Assembly (NCBI GenBank): GCA_002751075.1
Contig: NAOQ01000728.1
Location: forward strand, 5,849-26,695
Reading direction: 5' to 3'
Source: Ichthyophonus hoferi
Taxonomy: Eukaryota > Opisthokonta > Ichthyosporea > Ichthyophonida > Ichthyophonidae
Length of the DNA: 20,847 nucleotides
The notes under the pieces were generated by a model. That model saw nothing but the letters and a program-made list of their open reading frames with translations. It ran no database searches and was not told where the DNA came from. The translations under genes and the position numbers were made by a program. Shown here one piece after another: positions 10,307 to 19,742 of the stretch (its first letter is position 1; the number at the start of each line of letters is the position of its first letter).

Positions 10307-11500
10307 TTCACAATCCAGCATTCATTATTTAAATGGCCATAACTACAGTTACGTAGCCTATATTGTACATGTAGCTATATTTGACATGGCCTTATTCGGA
10401 ATCTCTAGAATCAAGAGTCCCCAATCAGTCTCAGATGAAACCCTTTCATACTTCCCAAATATAACACTTTATATGTAGGATATTTTAGAGCCCAGCATTA
10501 CTTAATTATTAATTATACGCCTATGTTATAGATAGCTATATTTATTTGACACACTTTGATGTAAGCAATAATCCTGCTTCCACCCTAATAGTATACATTG
10601 TTATGCTTTGCTTCTCAATGTATTATATATACTTCGTAACGTATCAATACAGAACTAATATAAAAAAATAGGTCAGTCGATCACTCATACATATCTAAAA
10701 ATAATAGAATATAATATAATACAATACAATACATTAAAATTTATTTTGATATAGAGTAATATACCTCCATTAAAGAAAACATAGGATAGAATGTTTTTAT
10801 TATTATTAAGTTTCATATAGTCAAGCATATTATAAGGACCTCGTTAATCGCAAATTAATTGCACATTGCCCAAATCAATTACTCCAATTAAAATTAACCT
10901 TTAAATCATTTCCAAAATTGGTCTTCATTGCTGATTAAATTCAAATTTTCGCTCAAAAAAAGGTGAGGATTTCTATCATATATCTATGTCAATAAATGTA
11001 TAAATAAGTAAACAAATAAATATTTTTGAAAATATATACATTTTATATATATTCATATATCAATAACATTTATCATATATTTATTAATTCAGTATTAATA
11101 TTATTTATTTTTTGATAATATATCTTCCTTTATACCTGTTTATTCTTACTTACACATTGCTATTTTACCCACAAACTTGTCAATATCTCATTAAAACACA
11201 AAAGCACCAATCATCTAGTCCTAGAGGTGTTGGTCCGTATTATTGCTATTGAACAAAATATTAATATATTTGTATATAAATATATAATATATACATACAT
11301 GTATATACGTAACTTACTTTATTATTTCTTATTCATTTTCCTATATTTTTTTGGTGTCTGGGTACACTTTATTCTATATCAAGTTTCTATTCTTCCTTTT
11401 ACTAATTATATATATATATATATATATAACATACACACATACACACATGGCGTTTCTCAACCACCAAGTTATTTAAATCTATATTATAAAGAAAGCGTTT

Positions 11501-11508
11501 TATATAAA
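11501..11508 (+). promoter_or_regulatory. TATA-like element just upstream of the NC2-alpha start
   Basis: TATATAAA lies about 25-31 bp before the ATG at 11532. If it were the TATA box, transcription would begin almost at the start codon and leave a very short leader. In DNA this AT-rich the match could be chance. Confidence 0.2.
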
Positions 11509-11531
11509 ATAGCCGTTGGAAGTCCATCAAC

Positions 11532-13999
11532 ATGAAAAAGAAATATAAGACCAGATTCCCTATGGTACTTATTCCTCTTTACTGTTTGACATATAACATA
11601 TACATCCAGTTGTACCTACGCCCATAGTTGGTATTATGTTTTTGTTGTTATTTTCTCTCTCTACACATGTATATGTTGGATATGTCAAAGGTTATGTTTA
11701 TAGGCAATATTATTTTATAGTTCTTTCTGAATTATTCATTATATGCGATAAATGTTTTTTTATGTATCTTACAATGCAATGTAAGTGTGCATGCAAATGG
11801 AAAAGAAAAGCATAACCGGAAGAAAAAAGTAAATAAGTTTTGTTGTTATGGATGTATATTGTATATTGTATATTTTTGTTCTTTCTTACTCCATTATACA
11901 GATTCTTATATCGCTTTATCTGTATGCATATGATAAACCTTTTATTTATTATAATAATAGGTGTATATACATCAATGTTTACACTGTTGCAGCATTTAAC
12001 CTGCTCAATCAACATTGATTTTATAACACAACCATTATACAGTCTCGCATCAAGAGAATCATGCAGACAGATGAAGAGGTGGGGAAGGTCGCCCTTGCCA
12101 CACCCATTCTTATCTGTAAGTCAATATCATGTTATATAGTTTACTATTGTGTCTATGTATAATAAAGGGAGAGAGAGAGATGTATATAGCAATATTGACA
12201 TTGAAGATAGATAATGTAGAAAGAGGTAGGGAAAATTAAGTCAGAATTTCATTTTGACAGTGTAATGTGATATAATAACATATTACTTCATGCATATACA
12301 TATAAAAATACCAGATGCTACCATAAACACGGACAATTCTTTCTTCCATTGTGTATCTTTACATATCTATGTACATATATGTTTATATATATATTCGGGC
12401 TATGACCTTTGACTATTATTAATGATATTATATTAATTCAATTTCAATTATAAATTTGAATTTTTATTGTATTCTATGTTATTTATATATATATATATAT
12501 ATATATTCATGCATATTACATATGTGCTTTATCATACCGTTATATGCCATTACTACATTATTGCTCCACAACGAAGTATTTTAATGACTATTAAATGGCT
12601 CATTTCCTTTCTCTCCAATAAAAATATCTCATTAATCACTTTTAAAATCCTAACCAGCCAAAACGCTGGAGCTATTTATGCAGAATCTGATTGAAAAGAC
12701 AGCGGAAGAGACGAGGAATAAAAGAGCAAAGACGATGTCACCTTACCATCTGTATGTGGCTTATTGTGTGTTTATAATTATATCTCTGCTGTATTATTGG
12801 CTTACTCTATGTTTATAATTACATTTCTACCACCTGTGTGGCTTACCGTTGTTTATATTTATATTCCTACGATCGAATTTCCTTACTGTCTATCTGTATA
12901 TATATATCTCTCCTCTCTTTTCCTTTTCACAATATTTTCATTACTATCTTAACTATTTTTTTTTTTAAAAAAAAAGAAAAGCTAATATATATATATATAC
13001 CTTTTACCAGTCCTACAACGAATCTCCGATATCATATATCTCATATCTCCCATACCCTATTATATATACCTTATACCATACCTTATCATATACCTTATAT
13101 ACACTACATACCTTATCTCCCGTATACCTTATACCTTATATTCTATAACCCATATACCTTACACCACTATCCTCTCCCTCCCTTGCCCACAGCAAGGAGT
13201 GTATACGCAAGACCTGTCAGTTTGACTTTCTCAAAGATGTAGTAGCAAGTGTAGCCGAGAAGGAGGAAGTACCTCATGAGGCGGCCACTACTTCCGCTCC
13301 CAGGAAAAGGAAGTATGTGAAAATTTGGTAGGGTGGGGGTTTATGGGGAAAATAGTGATATAGTTTAAGGGGATATAGTATAGATATGGGCGAGTAAATT
13401 TAAAAGGAGTATTTGATAAAGAAATTTTATGTTTATGTTGATGTTGATGTTTCTGTTTTTGTTCTACTTATCTGGTGTGAATAAAATATACATATGTATA
13501 TATATTATACTGTATTTCATTGTCTAAATCCAAGACTCTTTCTCAAACTACCCCCTACCTCGCACTATTAATGCCCGCATACGTACATACATACGAGCAT
13601 ATAAAGATTCATGCATGTATGCACACATTTACCTCCTTCACTATCCTATCAGGTAGACTATATATATGTTTATCTTATATTGACAGTATTTATTGGTGGG
13701 TACAGGATTGTAACTGAGGCAGAGAAGGTCAATAAGCCTAAAGGGTGAGTGCATAGAGGGTGTGAATGCCATCACGACCATCTGCCTCCATATATCTTGA
13801 TGCTATTATACTATTGTACTATTATGTCATTACACTATTATACTATCATGTCTCATGTTATTATATTTTATACCATTGTACTATCATACTCTCACATCCC
13901 TTCCTTGTCTGCTTGATCTTTTGTCTCAGGACTCAATCAGCGATTACCACTGCCCTTAGGACACCCAATGTTTACTTTCCCGTTTATGCTTTCTATGTA

Positions 14000-14034
<35 letters not shown>

Positions 14035-15244
14035 AACTAATGATGGGTAATACTAGGCGTGGAAGGGGTAGACCACGTGTCACCAAACAGGAAGTTAAGG
14101 AATCGGAGAATGAAGATAGTTGTGAATCTGGTTCCCCTCCAACCCCTATGTTTACTCCTAAATCTACCTCTACCTCTATCTCTACGCCTGTTGGAAAAAT
14201 GGTTGAACCAATGGGTGAACCCCGTTTGGCCCACGTGGTCCCTCCTAATATAGACCATTCAATTGCTTTAGACCAGTTCGCTGATGCTCAGGTGGGTAGT
14301 GAGTACTGGGTTTATGGCCGTCTCTTTGTAGTCTACAGATATATAGTTATTACTATGTTGTTCCTATCATTTTACTTGTCTATGTATATACATTTTCTTG
14401 CCACTTTCCTCTTCCATCGTTCATCTTTTTCTCTGATGTTCTCTCATTATAGTGATTTTTAATGTCCTGTAGCAATAGCATATGTCTATGCTATATCATA
14501 CCATACATTAACATACTAATGGATATACAGGAGCCCCCTGCACATGTTCAGGAGCCGGCAATGCAGCCAAACCAACCATCTTACCCCACTACAACAGCCT
14601 CGATGCCAAGTGATACAACTGGTCTTCCCCCATATGCACAATCTTATGTCAATGTAGCGTATATCCCCCTTCTCTTTTGATAGTATGTATAGTAGTATGC
14701 TATTGTATATATTAAGATATGTGCTATTTTGCTCTTGTATTACCATACTATCATACTATCATATATATTATTCAACTATTATATTACCATACTACTGTAC
14801 ATACTATCACACACTCTATCCCCCCGCCCCTATCATCTTCCCCCATCCTATCCACACCTAATATTACCCTATTACACAATGCATTATAATCTCCGTCTCT
14901 CTATCATTCTTAGGTACTGTGGTCTAAAGCCACCTTGACATTACCAATACAAATGTAATGTATCAGCTATCCAACCACAATCTAATATTTTAATATAATT
15001 TTTTATCTCGGATCCTATCAAAGTGGCATATTCATAACTGGTAGACTAATTTATCTACACACTACCCCTTCCTCCTTCCTATTTTAACATATACTAACAC
15101 TACACTACTATGGCATACCGTACACAGGTGAAACCAGAAATAGAAACATCGGGAAATAGCAATATATCATTTGAGACTATGCCTCCACCACCTGCCGCTC
15201 CTATGAAGAAACCTACCTACACTGAGGACGAAGATTATGATTAA
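11532..15244 (+). CDS. DRAP1: NC2-alpha (DRAP1/Bur6), TBP-binding repressor subunit, eight exons, complete
   Basis: Exons: 11532-11564, 12043-12115, 12658-12751, 13193-13312, 13706-13744, 14057-14291, 14531-14653, 15128-15244. Together they are 834 bp and encode 277 aa, with GT-AG introns and agreeing phases. The start MKKKYKTRFPM and then RIKRIMQTDEEVGKVA matches human DRAP1 (KKYNARFP, RIKKIMQTDEEIGKVA). Residues 12-87 form the H2A-type histone fold, including SKTLELFMQNLI, AKTMSPYHLKECI and FDFLKDVVASV. Residues 118-128 read PKGRGRGRPRV, an AT-hook core. Residues 130-240 are Ser/Thr/Pro/Gln-rich and look disordered. The C-terminus EDEDYD matches the DEEDYDS end of animal DRAP1. Known role: it pairs with NC2-beta (Dr1) and holds TBP on DNA, blocking TFIIA/TFIIB. 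It is longer than human DRAP1 (about 205 aa). The donor after exon 7 (GTAGCG) is weak; TAT|GTCAAT two codons earlier keeps the same phase. Confidence 0.9.
11565..12042 (+). other. Intron 1 of NC2-alpha
   Basis: A 478-bp intron after an 11-codon first exon, with donor ATG|GTACTT and acceptor ttatacag. It is T-rich and AT-rich. Open frames on both strands over this interval have low-complexity, hydrophobic translations and are not supported as genes. Confidence 0.7.
12116..12657 (+). other. Intron 2 of NC2-alpha
   Basis: A 542-bp phase-1 intron with donor ATCT|GTAAGT and acceptor taaccag. It carries a short GA run near 12171-12180 and a (TA)n run at about 12484-12506. A CTAAC string lies directly before the acceptor. 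No other feature is seen. Confidence 0.7.
12752..13192 (+). repeat. Intron 3 of NC2-alpha with a degenerate ATACCTTAT tract
   Basis: A 441-bp intron. From about 13030 to 13190 it consists of imperfect repeats of ATACCTTAT, TATCTCC and CCATA strings that run into the pyrimidine tract and acceptor cccacag. The open frames here are low in complexity (YIPYTIPYHI-like) and are not genes. Confidence 0.65.
13313..13705 (+). other. Intron 4 of NC2-alpha
   Basis: A 393-bp intron with donor AA|GTATGTG and acceptor gggtacag, splitting Lys 107. It starts G-rich and then becomes AT-rich with GATGTT and TGTTTTTG strings near 13436-13462. No other gene is supported. Confidence 0.7.
13745..14056 (+). repeat. 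Intron 5 of NC2-alpha with ACTATTAT tract and (TA)n near the acceptor
   Basis: A 312-bp intron. Imperfect ACTATTATACTATC repeats lie at about 13800-13895. A (TA)15 run at 14003-14032 ends 24 bp before the acceptor actag. A possible branch-point string, ACTAATG, lies between them at about 14036-14042. Confidence 0.65.
14292..14530 (+). other. Intron 6 of NC2-alpha
   Basis: The shortest intron of this gene, 239 bp, phase 0, with donor CAG|GTGGGT and acceptor atatacag. Pyrimidine-rich strings lie at about 14395-14445. The frame of exon 6 runs on for some distance into the intron, but the homologous acidic tail is reached only by splicing. Confidence 0.7.
14654..15127 (+). repeat. Intron 7 of NC2-alpha with TACTATCA and pyrimidine tracts
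   Basis: A 474-bp phase-0 intron. Imperfect TACTATCA/TATTAC repeats lie at about 14740-14815 and a C/T-rich block at about 14816-14870. The acceptor is tacacag. A possible extra exon beginning at 14914 was tested and fails in every phase. Confidence 0.65.
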
Positions 15245-15432
15245 ATCATCGGAATAGTGTTGCGGAACATGTAGTGTAGGGCTTGATAGTGGAAGTGTGT
15301 AATGGAAGTTGTTAGTAGGGTATACGTACGTATACAAGATACAAATTATACTGTATTGTATACCTGCCTAGTCTATTGTATTCTTGGTTTTATGATTTAC
15401 TTGGCAGTTGTACTTATTAATGCTAATGATTG

Positions 15433-15438
15433 AATAAA
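15433..15438 (+). terminator. Candidate poly(A) signal AATAAA for NC2-alpha
   Basis: The first AATAAA after the stop codon, about 190 bp downstream and followed by a T-rich stretch (about 15458-15478). Position and spacing suit a 3' end signal, but the hexamer is common in AT-rich DNA. Confidence 0.45.
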
Positions 15439-16625
15439 TAGAAAAACCATGATCTTCATCTATTTTATTTTAGATTTTAAAATGGTGTCATCCATTTATA
15501 TTGTGATCTAGACTAGTCCACACTTTAAAACATTTAAAATGCTAAAATAGGGATATTATGTTATATTATAATATTAATTCTAATTCTATTAGACTATAGT
15601 ATGAGAATTGTTGTTATATATTCTTAAATATCAGGTCTGACTGGAGAAATAAATGTCTTATGAACGTTCTACATATCTTGGATCAATCAATGGAAGCTAG
15701 TTATTGGTCTTAATGCTTACTTCATATCAAGTCAAAATGCGCTTTGGTACATGCCGTGTTAGTCAATGATATGTTCACATTAATTATATCTCTGTGGAGC
15801 TATTGGATGAGGCTTGTATTAAAATGGAATATAGACTAATCACGAACTTGCTGTATCAGGGCCAAATGGTCATATAACCCCCTGTTTATTATATCTCGGC
15901 ACTTTCTAACATAAGTATTCTGTCTAAAACTGCTTGCCATCCTAATTACGGCAACTATGAGTGTGTAAAATCAATCAGTGTTTTCTATTCTCTTAATAAC
16001 CCGACCTGCCAATCACTATTATCTCATATTTTTGATTCCTCAGTCAGGAGCAGCTAAACAAACATTTGCATCCTCTTTCTGATATTATACCATTATACTA
16101 TTGTACCTCAGTCATGAGTCTTTAATTAATCAATTTGTAATCTCAAAGTAATGGATTGGATTGAATTATAAAAGTAATCATCATTTAAACCCCATGATGG
16201 GTAAATAGTCACTTTTTGATATTATAAACGGTAAGCAGTGGAAATAGATAGTGTATGATAGGCTCTTAGCACGTACAGATTGTTCTAATATGTGATATGT
16301 GATTTATTTTTCAGTAACTGTAATTTATTCATGATACATCTCTATCCTTATCTTTTCTTGACCTTAATAAAAATATGTAAATAAACAGGTCTTAGACGGG
16401 TTTTGAAACATCGGTTTGATGGCTCATATTTTTTTGTAATTATTATTAAATCATTGACCTATAGTTAGTTCATTCTGCGTTGTAGAACCTGGAGCATATT
16501 GTTTACGCAGCTAAGCATTACTTGGCAGCAATAGATTCTACTTTTTGATTGTAGCTCGACATATCTCAATCCCTCTATAGGCTGTAATAATATGTATATA
16601 TATACGGATTGGAAGTAATTAGCCA

Positions 16626-16655
16626 TTGATCAAAACTATTTTACATTTTGATCAA
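16626..16655. repeat. Perfect 10-bp-arm hairpin around GATC
   Basis: TTGATCAAAA at 16626-16635 and TTTTGATCAA at 16646-16655 are exact inverted repeats with a 10-base loop. A further TTGATCAT follows near 16663. Each arm itself contains the palindrome TTGATCAA. It lies too far from the NC2-alpha stop to be an obvious terminator. Confidence 0.7.
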
Positions 16656-17095
16656 TTATAATTTGATCATCTGTGACTTTGACCAATAAATTAATCTCGC
16701 TATTATTATTCAACTCACAAGAGGCCGATTCCAGATTTAACTCTTGTGATCAATTACTACTAGATCAGTCACCATGACTGCTGATAATGAATGAACAATC
16801 AATCAGAGGAGTGCTAATGAAAACCCTCATTGATGAGGTAGTGGTTCATGTTCATAAGAAATATCTGAATAAAATAAAGATACTTAATTTCCTAAAACCT
16901 ATTCAATTTAATTGCTAGATTAATTAGACATTCACTTACATAAACCAATAGAACCATAGTGATTTCATCCTTGATACAAAATAAACGCCGCTATCTTTAA
17001 AATTCTCGGTCTAGTTATTTGTATCTTAATAAACATCGTCACAAGGTTATTTGTTTTTATAGTCACTACAATAATAAATTATTAATTTGTGGATA

Positions 17096-17155
17096 GTATA
17101 ATATAATATAATATAATATAATATAATATAATATATTATAATATAATATAATATT
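17096..17155. repeat. (TATAA)n tandem repeat
   Basis: About eleven to twelve copies of a TATAA pentamer, interrupted once near 17133 by a TATTATA inversion of phase. Ordinary AT microsatellite. Confidence 0.85.
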
Positions 17156-17845
17156 TAAACATCGATACAAAATCATTTGTTTTACACTCACCACAATTAC
17201 AAGGCACAATTTTAATGGTTGAACTATCATCTTTCAGTGTTAGTAATTGCGAATAGTCACTTAGTTACAATAATTCTATGCGTATATATGATCTTCTATT
17301 GGTTCCATTGTTACATCATTAAATATGGTTGAGCACGTCACATTCATGATTTTGATAAACTAATGTATTTTCATTGATACTCAACGTTGATCGGTTGATC
17401 TTCCGATATCGAGACTACGGCATTTTGGCTGCCTATTTATTGATCTTAAGGGCACAATCCTAAGTCGTTTGCTGTTGCGGTTTAGGAGAGTCTCCGTATC
17501 ACTATTTCCAGACATATTTACAATCCACCCCTGCAAATTGTTCTCATTGCTACAGTGTTAAAGATTAGTACTTATTAACTTCAATTAAATTTACGCCTAA
17601 ATATTAAAATTACACCCGCAAATATAATCTCCAATAGCACAAATAGACTTATGTTCTGTGACACCGGCCCTTCCTTCACTTCAGAAAGGCTTTTCTAATA
17701 CTTGGTGTTAAAAAAATTGATGTTAAAAAAAATTGTGAATAATTTATTAAAAGAAATTCTTAAAAATATACATCGAGAAATGGTTATTGAAATGTTGAGT
17801 GTAGGTATTTTTTAATCATGCAATTATATTATTTTCTATTATAGT

Positions 17846-17995
17846 ATACTATATTATAAGATACTATATTATAAGATACTATATTATAAGATACTATATT
17901 ATAAGATACTATATTATAAGATACTATATTATAAGATACTATATTATAAGATACTATATTATAAGATACTATATTATAAGATATTATATTATAAG
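17846..17995. repeat. 15-bp minisatellite, ten tandem units
   Basis: Units of ATACTATATTATAAG repeat in exact register. The first nine are identical and the tenth has one substitution. A decayed partial unit follows to about 18005. The near-identity points to recent expansion. Confidence 0.93.
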
Positions 17996-19742
17996 AGACT
18001 AAATTACACTATTATGTTCTATTATATTAAAGACATGTAATGTTATTTCTACCATTATGAAATAGATTACATATAATTAAATATTTTAATTTTAGTACCA
18101 AATTTTAACTGGTTCAACTTAACGTACAACTAGAACCAAAAATAAAATGTCAACAACATTCTAATTTTCAAACTAAACATCAAGTATCATTTTTTTAAGT
18201 GTTAAATAACATCTGGTTCATTTTTCAATAGTAACATGTTAATTGAGATTATTGGAAATAGCCACGTATCCAATATGAGTCAAAGTAATTTGTTATAATT
18301 GAATAATATAAAGCTGCAAAACAATCAACATAATGTGCACTGTATTCTATGAATAAAGGGTCGCTGTTTGCGACAGGATCTAGATACACAATTCTGTAGT
18401 AATATTTAATATCAAAAAAATATATCTATATATATATATATTTGTAATCGTCAGCTGATGTCCAAGATAAGATAATAACTATAACCATAACAAGCTGAAA
18501 TTAACAATCAGCGATAATAACAATTACATCTGTAAGGAAGGATACGACCATTATTACTCCTTAACTTAATCAAATATCATATTATGTAATGAACAATGCA
18601 TATTATTGGAGTACTGAATTATAGAAGCTGACTGTATATATTATGAAATGGTTTGATTATTGGTATTAAAGCAGAAACATAATAGTTATATAATAATTAT
18701 TATATTGCTATTGCGTAATAAAACAATTTTTAAAGCTAATTTTAAAAATAATGTTGTATCTATCACCAATAGGTGTAGTTATAAATTAAGTACAGTAATA
18801 GTAAATTGACGTTACTCTCTACGAGTAACAAATGAACTTATAGGCACGTCGTAATAAGAACCAATGCCTAGCGGTCGTTGAACGATCGTCAAATGATAGT
18901 GAGTCTAGCAATCAGAAAATCAGTTAGCACTTGCGGCCCGACATCTATTAGTATTTTTTGATCACAACGGTTAACTTGAATATTAAAAAGTTAGAACACA
19001 TTAATGTTGAAAATTCAATAAAATTGTTGTAGCAAGCACCGGAAAGCAAAACAAAAATAAATTGAATTATATATATGTGAGCTTGAATATATATATGATG
19101 TAGTGGTATAAATGTTATTCAACCGATGTGCCTGGGTGTTAGTACACCCGGCCTTATCGTAGAGATATCACATTTATATTAAACTACAATCAATAAAAAT
19201 ATATATATATATCTCTCTCTTCAATATTAACAAGTTATTATATTAAATACTTCAGTATTATTAAGAGTTAAAGCATGTTGGTAAAAAGACAAATAGAATT
19301 TATACGATGAAATTAAATTTAACCGCAATAGCGATTTTATCAATATAGTTAGGCCCAGGGTATATTTATAATAATTGTTGGCTATCATCCAATCACTCAA
19401 CTAAGCGCAGGGTATTCGTGATTTATAGGCAATAGTAACCAATAAATATATATTTAAATTTTAAATTTTTAAATAGGTGTCTAGGTACAGTTGAACAAAG
19501 AGTTAGGCAAAAATTTAATCAGTTCCGCTCTCCCTGGAATCTATACATTTTTTTTGGTATTTGTTATTGTTTTAGTATTACGAGGGGAGTGCTATGCGAA
19601 CTAAAGTCTAGTTAGAAACTGGAGTACACAACTTTTAGGCATATATTTTAAAAGATTTTTTTTTATATTAAAAGAATTTAAGTTATTTTATATGCACAAC
19701 AATACAAAGCGCAACCAAACAGCAGCATAGGCAAATAAAACC

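Larger units (their letters stand above)
8893..10464. repeat. Degenerate repeat copies in the divergent spacer
   Basis: Several old copies can be aligned by eye. First family: ggcagcc near 8898 and 10158 is followed by similar text, about attgYaagYag, then further blocks ending near 8980 and 10280. A partial third copy covers 10388-10464 and aligns with 10206-10280 (ggcYttattcRgWatct). Second family: 9333-9505 aligns with 9579-9755 at roughly 60-65 percent by eye, sharing cctgtRacctatattc. No terminal inverted repeats or coding capacity are seen. These could be relics of a short dispersed element or local duplications. Confidence 0.45.
8195..11531. other. Intergenic spacer between the divergent FET-like and NC2-alpha genes
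   Basis: A 3.3-kb AT-rich spacer. The promoters of both flanking genes must lie here, or in unseen 5' UTR introns. The middle (about 8890-10500) holds diverged repeat copies. A perfect TA palindrome lies at 10283-10306 and a TA run at 11407-11428. No coding exon is supported: the short open frames at 8606-8812, 10281-10478 and 11227-11535 have poor composition and no splice or homology support. Confidence 0.6.
15245..19742. other. Intergenic region between NC2-alpha and the phosphatase gene
   Basis: A 4.5-kb AT-rich stretch with no open frame above about 60 codons on either strand. It holds a likely poly(A) signal for NC2-alpha, a perfect hairpin at 16626-16655, smaller hairpins at 16825-16838, 18811-18829 and 19134-19149, a (TATAA)n tract, and a 15-bp minisatellite. 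The part next to 19742 should contain the phosphatase promoter; no convincing core element stands out. No tRNA or transposon-related frame was recognised. Confidence 0.6.

Noticed and set aside
12838-13242. 134-codon plus-strand frame across NC2-alpha intron 3 and exon 4
   Set aside because: The translation consists of Tyr/Ile/Pro/His repeats from the ATACCTTAT tract, and the exon 4 part is out of the homologous frame.
14914-14954. Possible extra NC2-alpha exon after ttcttag
   Set aside because: Every phase either meets a stop or cannot join exon 8 in frame.
16045-16083. Good acceptor (gattcctcag) followed by a short frame reading SGAAKQTFASSF and a stop
   Set aside because: It lies 800 bp past the NC2-alpha stop codon. 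The gene already ends in the conserved acidic tail, and no donor needs this exon.
16108-16186. Box C-like ATGATGA and box D-like CTGA on the minus strand, about 78 nt apart
   Set aside because: No terminal stem pairs the ends and no convincing internal boxes are present, so a C/D snoRNA is not supported.
17343-17463. 34-codon plus-strand frame reading NVFSLILNVDRLIFRYRDYG and onward
   Set aside because: Short, with no homology recognised and no paired splice sites. Frames of this length are expected by chance in a 4.5-kb spacer.
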